Below, piece by piece: positions 56,404-64,000 of a DNA stretch of 64,000 bases (positions within the stretch are counted from its first letter, which is position 1; each line of letters begins with the position of its first letter). The notes beneath the pieces are model-generated. The model was not told the DNA's origin. It saw only the letters and a program-made list of their open reading frames with translations, and searched no databases. Both the position numbers and the translations under genes were made by a program. The stretch is from Phaeobacter sp. G2. Lineage in GTDB: Bacteria; Pseudomonadota; Alphaproteobacteria; Rhodobacterales; Rhodobacteraceae. The stretch spans positions 3,410,001 to 3,474,000 of the forward strand of contig CP104100.1 of the NCBI GenBank assembly GCA_025163595.1, given 5' to 3'.

Positions 56404-58053
56404 TTACTTGGCTTTTTCCAGCTTTTTCAACTTGGCTTCGGCCTGTTTTTCCACCATGTCGGTCAGCTCTTTGCGCAGTTTTGCATCCTTGCGCATGGCC
56501 TCCTCCATGGTTTTTTGCAGCACCTTGGCAGATTGCGTCCCGTCTGAGCTTTCAAGAGCTTTATTGGCGTAGGCGACAAAGACCTTATCCTGAAGCCCCT
56601 CAGCGATATCGGCATAGATCTTTGGTCCGTGCTTTTTGGCAAATTCCTCTACCGCATCAGCGCCATATTTTTTGACCAAATCCCCTTTCCAGACCGAATC
56701 CATTGCCCGGGGGATTAGTTTCTGGGCCAAAAAGCCCTGGGAATTTGCCACATAGTTAGAGCCAAATTGCGAAACCGACTTCATCGGTCCCGAGGCCATG
56801 ATGCCCCCTGACAGGATCTTGACCACCGCGTCTGTGAACTCTTTCTGGTTCGGCGCGCGGCCTTTTTCTACCAGTGGTTTGAACAGCATGATCGCCTCTT
56901 TGGCGGCATTTTTGATCATTTCCTGCCCAATAGTGGTGGTGAACACCTTCTCCATAAACACGGTCAGCGACTTTTGTGAGAAGGTCTGGAACATCTTGCC
57001 CGGCAGTTGCGCGGCGACCTTGCCGGCAACACCTTTCAGGAAAGCGCCCCCTAGCTTACCCCCGGCGGCACCAGCCGCCCCTGCAAACATCGTATCCAGG
57101 GCAACTTTCTTGGCTGCGCCCTCCCAGGTGACCTTATTGCCGGCAAGGTATTCCCCGTACTGGCCAGCGCTGGATTTCATCGCCTCGGTGCCGGCAGCTG
57201 CGATCGCATGGGCCTTGACCGGGTTCATGCCTTTGGTGGCCACCAACCGTGCCGTGGCGTAGACCTCGATCACCGTAAAGGAGGTTTCGCGCACGATCTC
57301 CAGGGTGAAAACCGCCTTGCTCGCCGTGCCAATGCGGGCCTTGATAAATTTGTCAAAGGCCTTTTGCCCGGTGTTATAGACCCGCGTGGCCTTGGCATCC
57401 TGTTTTTGTATCTTAGCCCAATCCGGTTTGGAGCGGTTCACCAGGGCTTTTAGGTTGCCAGCTTCGGAACGGGCGTTCAAAATCGGGGTCCAGGGCGGGT
57501 CGGTGTCATCGTTCAGCGTCGACATGGTGAATTCGGCAATCGCCATCATCATGCCATCCTCGGCCTGGCGGGTTTTCTCCACGTCATTGCAGAAATCCAC
57601 CCAGGTTTCCGCCTGCCCCAGCATCATGTTGGCCTTGGACAGGATCTCATGCTTGAGCGCCTTTTCTTTGGCCTCGAACTCGCGCACTTCGACCTGTTTG
57701 GTCTTGCCCTCTTCCTTGACCTCATAGACCGCGACCTTTTGGTCATTGGCAATCATCGCCTGCAGTTTTGCCAGCCCCGCCTTCCAGGTCCGCATTCCCG
57801 GATCCACAATACCATCCGGCTTTTTGAACCCGAGCGCGTTTTTCTGGAAGCTGCGGATATCTTTAATCAGGCCTGCGTCGCATTTTTTGGAGATCGCAAT
57901 ATTGGCAAACCCATTTGCCTTCAGCATCAAACGCACCAGCTCCACATCTGCGGGGGCATTTTTTACGGGCTTGAATTTTCCCTCGCCAGATTTGGCGTCA
58001 GGTTTGGTAATACGGTTCTTATCCCCCACAGGGGCAGATAGATTAAGTGCCAT
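56404..58053 (-). CDS. Orphan protein with peptidoglycan-binding-like N-terminus and glycine-rich middle
   Basis: From the Met at 58053 it has 549 residues, with no signal peptide. Residues about 35-95 (ADVELVRLMLKANGFANIAI, then CDAGLIKDIRSFQKNALGFK) resemble a PG_binding_1-like helical repeat. The middle is Lys-rich helix, then a glycine-zipper-like stretch near 300-330 (TMFAGAAGAAGGKLGGAFLK) that could insert in a membrane. The C-terminus ends in Lys-rich coiled coil. I do not recognise the family. The plan fits a secreted effector or toxin cargo, but no secretion genes or immunity partner are near. Confidence 0.7.
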   Translation of the reverse strand: MALNLSAPVGDKNRITKPDAKSGEGKFKPVKNAPADVELVRLMLKANGFANIAISKKCDAGLIKDIRSFQKNALGFKKPDGIVDPGMRTWKAGLAKLQAMIANDQKVAVYEVKEEGKTKQVEVREFEAKEKALKHEILSKANMMLGQAETWVDFCNDVEKTRQAEDGMMMAIAEFTMSTLNDDTDPPWTPILNARSEAGNLKALVNRSKPDWAKIQKQDAKATRVYNTGQKAFDKFIKARIGTASKAVFTLEIVRETSFTVIEVYATARLVATKGMNPVKAHAIAAAGTEAMKSSAGQYGEYLAGNKVTWEGAAKKVALDTMFAGAAGAAGGKLGGAFLKGVAGKVAAQLPGKMFQTFSQKSLTVFMEKVFTTTIGQEMIKNAAKEAIMLFKPLVEKGRAPNQKEFTDAVVKILSGGIMASGPMKSVSQFGSNYVANSQGFLAQKLIPRAMDSVWKGDLVKKYGADAVEEFAKKHGPKIYADIAEGLQDKVFVAYANKALESSDGTQSAKVLQKTMEEAMRKDAKLRKELTDMVEKQAEAKLKKLEKAK

Positions 58054-58148
58054 AACAAGGCTCCGACCAATAACAAAATAATCAACGCTGTGATCCTGCC
58101 ATAAAGCCCTTGCCCCTGTCATGGGGGTTTTGACCGGTGCTTTCCCCG

Positions 58149-59591
58149 TCAGGCCGCGCGGGGCTGGAACCGCGCGGTTTTGGGATCCGCCAGATAGCTT
58201 TGGGCCAGATCTTCGGCGCGCAGTGTCAGCTCGTTCACGCTGTCGATGATGTATTGCACTGTTTCATCTGTCATCAGATAGGAAAAATTAAGCCTGACCC
58301 AGCCCGGTTTTTGCAGCTCTTGTCCCGACTGAAGCGCCGCAAACAAGGCCTCGGACTCGGCCTGTTCAATCCCCAGCAAGCGATGGGCATAGGGCCCGGC
58401 GCAGGCACAGCCGCCACGGGCCTGGATACCATAGTGATCGCTCAGCATTCGGGTAAACAGCTGCTGATGCACAGGCGCGCCAGAGCGCCCCCTGACCGTG
58501 AAAGAGAAAATGGGCAAGCGATGCGCCTGCGCGTGTCCCAACAGCGTGAGCTGCGGATTATCCGCCCAGCCCGCCCGCGCCATTTTGGCAAACTGCGCCT
58601 CTTTGGCCGCAATCTCTGCCTCGCCCACCACTTCCTTGACCAAAAACGCCAGGGCGGCGCGGATGTCGCCAATCACATTGGGCGTTCCCGCCTCTTCCCG
58701 CGCGACCAGGTCTTCGCTGTATTCGTGCCCCCAGGGAGACACAAAGCTGACGGTTCCACCGCCGGGCCAGGACGGGCAGCGGCGCTGAACCGCCAGCCTG
58801 TTAACCAGCAGCACCCCGGAGGCCGCTGGGCCCCCTGGGAATTTATGGGGGGAGACAACCACCGCATCCTTATGGGCGCCATGGTCCCCGGCCATCGAGA
58901 TTGGCAAATAAGGGCCGCCGCCTGCGTAATCCCAGATCACCAGCCCGCCCGCAGCATGCAGCAAACGGCTGACCGGATCAGGATCAGTGAGGATCCCTGT
59001 GACATTGGAGGCCGCCGAAAAGCTGCCAATCATCAAATCAGAGCTGGCGTGCTGCACCAGGGCCTGTTGCAAGGCTTCCAGATCAATTCCGCCCTCTGCC
59101 GCCTCCGGGATCTCGACAACCTTTGCCTTGCTTTCGCGCCAGGGCAGGATGTTGGAGTGATGTTCATAGGGGCCGATAAAGACCACCGGATTGCGCGCCT
59201 CATTGACCCCAAAAAGACTGACAAGCCGGTTGAGCCCGGCCGTGGCGCCGGCGCCAGCAAAGATCACCGCATCCTGCGCACCACATTGGGTCACCCGCGC
59301 TATTTCTTGCCGCGCGGCGCGGCGCATTCGGGTGACATAGGCCCCGCAAAAGGACGCCTCGGTGTGAGAGTTTGCGTAGAACGGCAGGACATGCCTGGCA
59401 ATGAAATCCTCCACCTGATGCAGACCCCGCCCCGAGGCCACATAGTCAGCATAGACCAGCGGCACATCCCCGTCCGGGCCTGGGATCATCATTCCTTCGC
59501 CAATCAGCCCCTGTGCCAGCGTTACGCCACTGGCGGCCTGGGCCAGGTCGTCTTTGAAACTTTCCAGAGGGTTCACTACTGCCGAGGTCAT
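58149..59591 (-). CDS. Class V aminotransferase-fold PLP enzyme (cysteine desulfurase-like)
   Basis: The 480-residue enzyme has the fold-type I blocks VYADYVASGRGLHQVEDFI, SHTEASFCGAYVTRMRRAAR, VIFAGAGATAGLNRL, EHHSNILPW, and the PLP-lysine VVVSPHKFPGGPAASG. A GGCACAGPY segment holds the cysteine loop of the SufS/NifS group. The length is greater than usual for SufS. The substrate is unknown; kynureninase-like or desulfurase activity is possible. It is divergent from an Lrp-type gene by 107 bases, which likely controls it. Confidence 0.88.
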   Translation of the reverse strand: MTSAVVNPLESFKDDLAQAASGVTLAQGLIGEGMMIPGPDGDVPLVYADYVASGRGLHQVEDFIARHVLPFYANSHTEASFCGAYVTRMRRAARQEIARVTQCGAQDAVIFAGAGATAGLNRLVSLFGVNEARNPVVFIGPYEHHSNILPWRESKAKVVEIPEAAEGGIDLEALQQALVQHASSDLMIGSFSAASNVTGILTDPDPVSRLLHAAGGLVIWDYAGGGPYLPISMAGDHGAHKDAVVVSPHKFPGGPAASGVLLVNRLAVQRRCPSWPGGGTVSFVSPWGHEYSEDLVAREEAGTPNVIGDIRAALAFLVKEVVGEAEIAAKEAQFAKMARAGWADNPQLTLLGHAQAHRLPIFSFTVRGRSGAPVHQQLFTRMLSDHYGIQARGGCACAGPYAHRLLGIEQAESEALFAALQSGQELQKPGWVRLNFSYLMTDETVQYIIDSVNELTLRAEDLAQSYLADPKTARFQPRAA

Positions 59592-59698
59592 AGGCGCGTC
59601 TCCTAAAAGGGATTTTGTTTAATCTCCTATGTAAAACACGCAAAATCACCACAAATGTCTGATTGATTTTTCAATTTTATGTGTCATACGATCGGGTA

Positions 59699-60160
59699 AT
59701 GGCTAATTCTATAGATCATATGGACCTCCACATTCTGCGCGCGTTGCAACGGGACGCCAGCCTGTCACAACGGGAACTGGCCGACGAGGTCGGGCTGTCG
59801 CAAAATGCCTGCTGGCGGCGATTGAAGAGCCTGAATGACAGGAAAATTCTACAAGGATCCACCATGCGGCTAGACCGCGCCCAGCTGGGTTTGGATCTGG
59901 TGGTCTTTGTGATGCTGCGGACCCGGCATCACTCTGCCGAATGGCTCACCACCTTTCGCCGCCATGTGCTGACCATTCCCGAAGTGGTGGATTTCCACCG
60001 GATTGGCGGCGATTACGACTATCAGCTGAAGGTGGTGACTCAGGATATGGGCAGCTATGACCAGGTCTATCAACGGCTGATCAGCGGCGTCGAACTGGAC
60101 AGCGTCACCTCATATTTTGCGATGGAAACCATCGCAGAGGCCCGCCCGCTGCCACTGTGA
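59699..60160 (+). CDS. Lrp/AsnC family transcriptional regulator
   Basis: The 153-residue regulator starts MANSIDHMDLHILRALQRDA at 59699; twelve upstream codons in the frame are hydrophobic and unlikely. The winged helix includes LSQRELADEVGLSQNACWRR, and the RAM ligand domain follows with VVFVMLRTRHHSAEWL and GDYDYQLKVVTQDM. It is divergent from the class V aminotransferase, so an amino-acid signal controlling that gene is a reasonable guess. A second Met at 59720 is possible. Confidence 0.9.
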   Translation: MANSIDHMDLHILRALQRDASLSQRELADEVGLSQNACWRRLKSLNDRKILQGSTMRLDRAQLGLDLVVFVMLRTRHHSAEWLTTFRRHVLTIPEVVDFHRIGGDYDYQLKVVTQDMGSYDQVYQRLISGVELDSVTSYFAMETIAEARPLPL

Positions 60161-60215
60161 CCTCAGATCAGCAAAGGTCACACCGCCAACGGGGCTCGCC
60201 CCTCGGGGTCTTCCC

Positions 60216-60788
60216 CTAATGGCCAAAGGCCTTGTCTGGCATCCAGGACGGGCGCTTTCCCTGAGGCCCCATGCGCATGTGCAAACAGGCAGTGCCAAGG
60301 CGCTGAAAATAAAGGATATCCACCTTGTACCAACCGGCCGAGGGCACCTCGACCTCGCTCATCACGGTGGAATCACAGGTTTGGCGACCATCAAACTTCC
60401 CGACCACCTGCCCGCCAATTGTCGCGCGCAGCCCGTCGTTTGTCAGAAAATCAATGCTGTGAATCCCTGGTTTGGCAAAATGCACATAGCCGTTGATCCC
60501 GGCCACCACATGCTCTGATCGTTTTGAGGTCAGCGTAATATCGCCTTCATTGGTGTCGCGGTGATCCAACCCCGCCAGAGGTCGGCCACGTTCCGATTTA
60601 ATCTTCAACGCTGAAGAGGCTTCAACCAGTGTTCTGACATCCACCGGGTAGGCATAGCGCACTGCAAGCCCCGGCTTTAGCCCCGACGGTTGCGGATTGG
60701 CAGGCTGCAGTTTCAACGGCGCCGCGCTGAGCGCCGTGGCGCAGGTCACAACAATGGCGGCAAGTGTACCGGTCCAAAAGCGTTTCAT
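60216..60788 (-). CDS. Exported PA14-like domain protein
   Basis: The 190-residue protein starts MKRFWTGTLAAIVVTCATAL at 60788, after a gggag box, with signal cleavage near ALSA. The mature part has GYVHFAKPGIHSIDFLTNDG, then LRATIGGQVVG and GWYKVDILYFQRLGTACLHM, a PA14-type beta sandwich. PA14 domains bind carbohydrates. It stands alone between the Lrp gene and rpsD, and would act in the periplasm or outside. Confidence 0.75.
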   Translation of the reverse strand: MKRFWTGTLAAIVVTCATALSAAPLKLQPANPQPSGLKPGLAVRYAYPVDVRTLVEASSALKIKSERGRPLAGLDHRDTNEGDITLTSKRSEHVVAGINGYVHFAKPGIHSIDFLTNDGLRATIGGQVVGKFDGRQTCDSTVMSEVEVPSAGWYKVDILYFQRLGTACLHMRMGPQGKRPSWMPDKAFGH

Positions 60789-60975
60789 TTCATACTCCCG
60801 TTTTCCCGGCACCTAAAAGCCCCGGTTCCTTTTCCTTACGGTAGCGACCAATCCCGGCAAAAGACAACCGCTTTTCCGCTTTGAATACTTCGCTAGGCTA
60901 GCAGATCCGGAAGCTACGCACCCTGATCTGACGCTGCTCCAGGAGACTTCGGAGCCATGCCAAAGGGTCAAATGC

Positions 60976-61004
60976 AAAAAGGGCCGCCCGCAGGCAGCCC
61001 TTTT
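60976..61004 (-). terminator. Terminator after rpsD
   Basis: aaaaagggc and gccctttt, with nearby gcc/ggc pairs, form a hairpin about 30 bases past the rpsD stop. The run of As on the plus strand becomes a T-run on the minus strand, as an intrinsic terminator needs. Confidence 0.82.
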
Positions 61005-61031
61005 CTCCAACAGCCACAAAGGGCGTCAGGA

Positions 61032-61652
61032 TTAGTTTTTGGCGTAGAATTCCACAACCAGGTTTGGTTCCATAACAACCGGGTAAGGCACATCGGCCAG
61101 ACCAGGCGCGCGCACAAAAGTCGCGGTCATTTTGGAGTGATCGGCTTCGATGTAGTCAGGAACGTCACGCTCGGCCAGGGCAACGGCTTCCAGCAGAACG
61201 GCCAGTTGCTTGGACTTGTCACGCACAGCGATCACGTCGCCTTCTTTGACACGGTAGGAGGCGATGTTGACGCGCTGACCGTTTACAGTGACGTGGCCGT
61301 GGTTGACGAACTGACGTGCGGCAAAGACGGTAGGCACAAATTTGGCGCGGTACACAACAGCGTCCAGGCGGCGCTCGAGCAGGCCGATCAGGTTTTCACC
61401 AGTGTCGCCTTTTACACGCTCAGCTTCGGCGTAGATGCGGCGGAATTGCTTCTCGGTGATGTCGCCGTAGTAGCCTTTCAGCTTCTGCTTGGCACGCAGC
61501 TGAATACCAAAGTCGGACAGCTTGCCCTTGCGGCGCTGACCGTGCTGGCCGGGGCCATATTCACGACGATTAACCGGGGACTTAGGACGACCCCAGATGT
61601 TTTCGCCCATGCGGCGGTCAATTTTATACTTGGCAGACGTACGTTTAGTCAC
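61032..61652 (-). CDS. rpsD: 30S ribosomal protein S4
   Basis: The 206-residue ribosomal protein has [40 protein letters not shown] and the S4 RNA-binding domain [20 protein letters not shown] with [15 protein letters not shown]. It binds 16S rRNA early in 30S assembly. It stands as a single gene, as is common in alphaproteobacteria. The start is preceded by aaggag. Confidence 0.99.
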   Translation of the reverse strand: MTKRTSAKYKIDRRMGENIWGRPKSPVNRREYGPGQHGQRRKGKLSDFGIQLRAKQKLKGYYGDITEKQFRRIYAEAERVKGDTGENLIGLLERRLDAVVYRAKFVPTVFAARQFVNHGHVTVNGQRVNIASYRVKEGDVIAVRDKSKQLAVLLEAVALAERDVPDYIEADHSKMTATFVRAPGLADVPYPVVMEPNLVVEFYAKN

Positions 61653-61934
61653 GGCTGTTCTCCTTTTTAGTTGCTCCGCGATCTACCCGAACGGTTCCCA
61701 CTTTTCGGATTGCGGACGCAGGCGCCTACAGTCATGATCAGCCAGAACGCAGCCAAGAAAACGGCGGCTATAAAGGGCGTTGTCCTCTTAGGGTTAAATC
61801 TTGCGATCCGCGCCTATGACAGGAATCCCCTTGCGGGGCCCACCAACACCAATGAAGTGGCGCTTATATGCGCAAAGGAAGCAGAGTCAACAGCGCGTCT
61901 CCTGCTTCTTTGGTTTTTTTGACAGCCGTCCAGT

Positions 61935-63008
61935 TTAAGCGGCTTCATACATCAGGATTGCCGCCTCAGAGCTGCTCAGATTGCGGCGCGCGTAGCTGCC
62001 ATAACTCATCGGATCCTGTTCGACCTGCGGCAGCACCTTACCCAACCGAATGCGGTCCTGCGTGTCCAGCGCCGACATCGCGGCACTGGCGGGGTGAAAG
62101 CTCTCACTTTCCACCCCATTGGCCCAAAGCACCTGATGTGAGCCGAGCAGAAGGTGGATATAAGTCACTTCGCGCACTGCGGTATCTGTGGCGATCGTAT
62201 GGCCGTTGATCAGATCACGCGCCGCAACCAGCACCTCGCTGGTGTTGAACAGCGCCTGCACCTGACGCCCCCGCAGCAACATGCGGTGTTCAGGCGAGAC
62301 CAGCAGCTCTTTTTCCGGCCTGTCGATGCCCAAAGCGCCGGCGCGGATACGCACAGGCCGCAGCTTTGGCACCACAAAAAGCCGGGCACCGCTGATCCGG
62401 CGGGCACCGATCCACTGGATTTCCTGGGCTCCATTGTCGCGGGTCTGCACCTTGTCACCTTCGCGCAGATCCTCGATCCGACGGGGGCCACTGGGGGTGG
62501 CGATCCGGGTTCCCGGCGTAAAGCAAATCACCCCACTGCCCGGCTGCCCCGGCATGGTGTCGATGGGACAGCCAATACTGCCCAGCGAGTGATGCACCAC
62601 CCACAGGTCCGCGCCTTTGGGCGGGATTTCATTCACGAACATCAAAAGAGGCCGCGCGCTATCGGCGACCTCAATCAGGGTGACGGTGTAGCTTTGAACA
62701 CCATTTGTCACCACAAAACTCTTATCCAACAGCGGATCTTCGACCGCGACCTCGCGCAGGTCTGTCTTATTCTGGACCGCCGCCCCGACCAGTCTGCGCA
62801 CCGAGCGCGCCGCCCGACGTCGCAGATCCGTTTCTCCATTCGCCATACCCAAACGCAACAGTTCAGCCGGGCCATCAACCCGCACTGCTTCACCTTGCCA
62901 GGACCACGTGGCCCCGACATCGATAGACTCGACCGGTGCGGCCAAAAGGCCATCGACTTCTGTTTGCGACCAAGAAATGACGAACGTGCCCTGAAAGCCC
63001 GTTTTCAT
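61935..63008 (-). CDS. Hint domain protein (Hint_2), larger form
   Basis: The 357-residue protein has an N-terminal beta-rich region of about 155 residues (MKTGFQGTFVISWSQTEVDG at the start) and then a Hint_2 domain from about residue 161: ICFTPGTRIATPSGPRRIED, LREGDKVQTRDNGAQEIQWI, then LLVSPEHRMLLRG. The Cys of ICFTPGT is the usual nucleophile. The C-terminal HLLLGSHQVLWANGVESESF is the rest of the module. No signal peptide is clear. The N-terminal domain is unfamiliar to me. It may be a self-processing surface protein like others in roseobacters. Confidence 0.85.
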   Translation of the reverse strand: MKTGFQGTFVISWSQTEVDGLLAAPVESIDVGATWSWQGEAVRVDGPAELLRLGMANGETDLRRRAARSVRRLVGAAVQNKTDLREVAVEDPLLDKSFVVTNGVQSYTVTLIEVADSARPLLMFVNEIPPKGADLWVVHHSLGSIGCPIDTMPGQPGSGVICFTPGTRIATPSGPRRIEDLREGDKVQTRDNGAQEIQWIGARRISGARLFVVPKLRPVRIRAGALGIDRPEKELLVSPEHRMLLRGRQVQALFNTSEVLVAARDLINGHTIATDTAVREVTYIHLLLGSHQVLWANGVESESFHPASAAMSALDTQDRIRLGKVLPQVEQDPMSYGSYARRNLSSSEAAILMYEAA

Positions 63009-63184
63009 CTGCCTGTGTGCCTGCTCTTTTTTATATTATTAAGGGAAACTTAACAAAACGGACCGTTCAGATAAAGAACAAACTCATTCCCCTGGGCGCA
63101 GCCCAGCACAGGGTGTGTTTTCAAAACCTCAACTGCACCTGCAACTGCACTGGCAACGTGCCTGTCAGCTGACCTTCGCTTTGG

Positions 63185-63817
63185 CTAGGGTTCAAGAGAC
63201 AGGCCAATAATGGCCCCAACCGAGGTGAGCCCAATCTGCGACAACTCGCCGGGGGCAAAGGCCTCTGGCAAGGCGCCGCCCTCCATCCACAACCCATCAA
63301 TCAGCGCATTGCAGGCGGTCGCCAATTGGTACAGCCGCGCGGGCTCGGTTTCGCGTTCCGCCTCTTCCAGCGCGGCCCGAATGAGGTTTTCCAGCCGGTC
63401 GCGAAACTGCACATAGGTTTTTGCGTGTGTCTCTTTCATCTGTGCATCATGCTGCACCTTGTTGAGAAACCCCGCCCACAGCGCAATCGAGCGCGGGTCC
63501 ACCACAGGCGGCATCAAGGAGGACTGCACAAACACCCGCAGCTGATCCCGCGCGGAGCCTTTGACATCCGCCACAGGTGCAAAAGTCAGGTCGGTCATCT
63601 GCGTCATATGGTACTCGAAAGCCGCAGTGATCAGCTCCTCCTTGGAAGAAAAGTAATGCCTTATCAGCCCCTGCGTCACCTGTGCCCGGTCCGCGATGCC
63701 GCGCACGGTTGCCCCCTGGACGCCCTTTTCCGCAACCAGTTCCAACGTTGCTTCAATCAGAGTACGCTTGCGCTGCTGCGCACTTTCACGCGTAAATTTT
63801 CGGCGTTCGTCACTCAT
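63185..63817 (-). CDS. TetR family transcriptional regulator (BetI-like)
   Basis: The Met at 63817, preceded by ggagacag, gives a 210-residue protein. The N-terminal DNA-binding part is RKFTRESAQQRKRTLIEATL, then GATVRGIADRAQVTQGLIRH and YFSSKEELI. The C-terminal ligand domain has the WAGFLNKVQHDAQMKETHAK block, as in BetI/RutR-like repressors. It is divergent from a gene cut by the window edge and probably regulates it. Confidence 0.88.
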   Translation of the reverse strand: MSDERRKFTRESAQQRKRTLIEATLELVAEKGVQGATVRGIADRAQVTQGLIRHYFSSKEELITAAFEYHMTQMTDLTFAPVADVKGSARDQLRVFVQSSLMPPVVDPRSIALWAGFLNKVQHDAQMKETHAKTYVQFRDRLENLIRAALEEAERETEPARLYQLATACNALIDGLWMEGGALPEAFAPGELSQIGLTSVGAIIGLSLEP

Positions 63818-63907
63818 CTCTGTCTCCACAACCGCTCGGCCTAATTATACACTTGCATAACTACCACGATTACGCCTTACTACCGCAATACCCAAGGACG
63901 TCCAACC

Positions 63908-64000
63908 ATGCCAACAGTTGCCACCGCTGAACAAGACACAGCCACCGACCCCTCCTCTGCCCAGAGCGCCTCCCTGGGTAAGGATGCTGTGCGTATCGAA
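63908..64000 (+). CDS. Start of a divergent gene cut by the window edge
   Basis: Thirty-one codons are visible from the ATG at 63908, beginning MPTVATAEQDTATDPSSAQS and ending DAVRIE. The N-terminus is low in complexity. The last residues would fit the first strand of an ABC-type ATP-binding protein (RIE followed by a strand), but that is too short to decide. Divergence from a TetR/BetI-like gene suggests it is the regulated target. Confidence 0.45.
   Translation, partial: MPTVATAEQDTATDPSSAQSASLGKDAVRIE

Overview
The window looks like chromosomal sequence from an alphaproteobacterium of the Rhodobacteraceae, most likely the Roseobacter group (Phaeobacter/Ruegeria-like). The grounds are high GC with few AT-rich patches, an atpHAGDC operon without the F0 genes, and several protein families typical of that group: DUF1150 beside Hsp20, DUF2125, DUF2161, a TIGR01459 HAD hydrolase, Hint_2 proteins, an H-type lectin, and a 569-residue Sat/CysC enzyme. 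The genus is inferred from protein character, not from a search. No rRNA, tRNA, CRISPR array, insertion sequence, integrase or clear prophage was seen.

Layout. 1-6.3 kb: start of proC, a YbjN protein, UbiK, then the overlapping run lgt - midA-type methyltransferase - pgeF, a small conserved-looking ORF and a Hint protein. 6.3-15.5 kb: Lrp regulator, trxB, a membrane [2Fe-2S]-adenylate cyclase, a winged-helix/ATP-sulfurylase/APS-kinase fusion with a strong terminator, a GT10 glycosyltransferase, PhzF, DUF1150-hsp20 and YdcH. 15.5-24 kb: an array of hairpins, purEK, an orphan phnM-like gene, an exported hydrolase, an EamA exporter, a DUF805-signal peptidase fusion and groES-groEL under a CIRCE element. 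24-36.5 kb: DUF2161, two tandem TraB/GumN genes, Mn-pyrophosphatase, two very small genes, a HAD hydrolase, MaoC, ribF-ycgN-threonine aldolase, a hydrolase, an isomerase, prs and an AT-richer kinase-like gene. 36.6-47.6 kb: H-type lectin, ATP synthase F1 operon, methyltransferase, gloB, clpA and an M23 peptidase. 47.7-64 kb: a MotA/ExbB-like and giant coiled-coil MotB-like pair, ChaC-like cyclotransferase, DUF2125, hisC-tyrC-extensin operon, an orphan peptidoglycan-binding-like protein, a class V aminotransferase with a divergent Lrp regulator, a PA14-like exported protein, rpsD, a second Hint protein, a TetR regulator and the start of a divergent gene.

Most of the window is housekeeping: energy (F1 ATPase), proteostasis (GroESL, ClpA, Hsp20), purine, riboflavin, histidine and tyrosine synthesis, and envelope upkeep. 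The less ordinary parts are five. They are the regulator-sulfate-activation fusion with a palindrome just upstream, the quinone/redox-type cyclase, the ion-motor-like pair with a coiled coil far longer than the periplasm, the orphan 549-residue protein at 56.4-58.1 kb, and the run of five back-to-back hairpins at 15.6 kb. Starts were moved inward wherever a ribosome binding site or family length argued for it.
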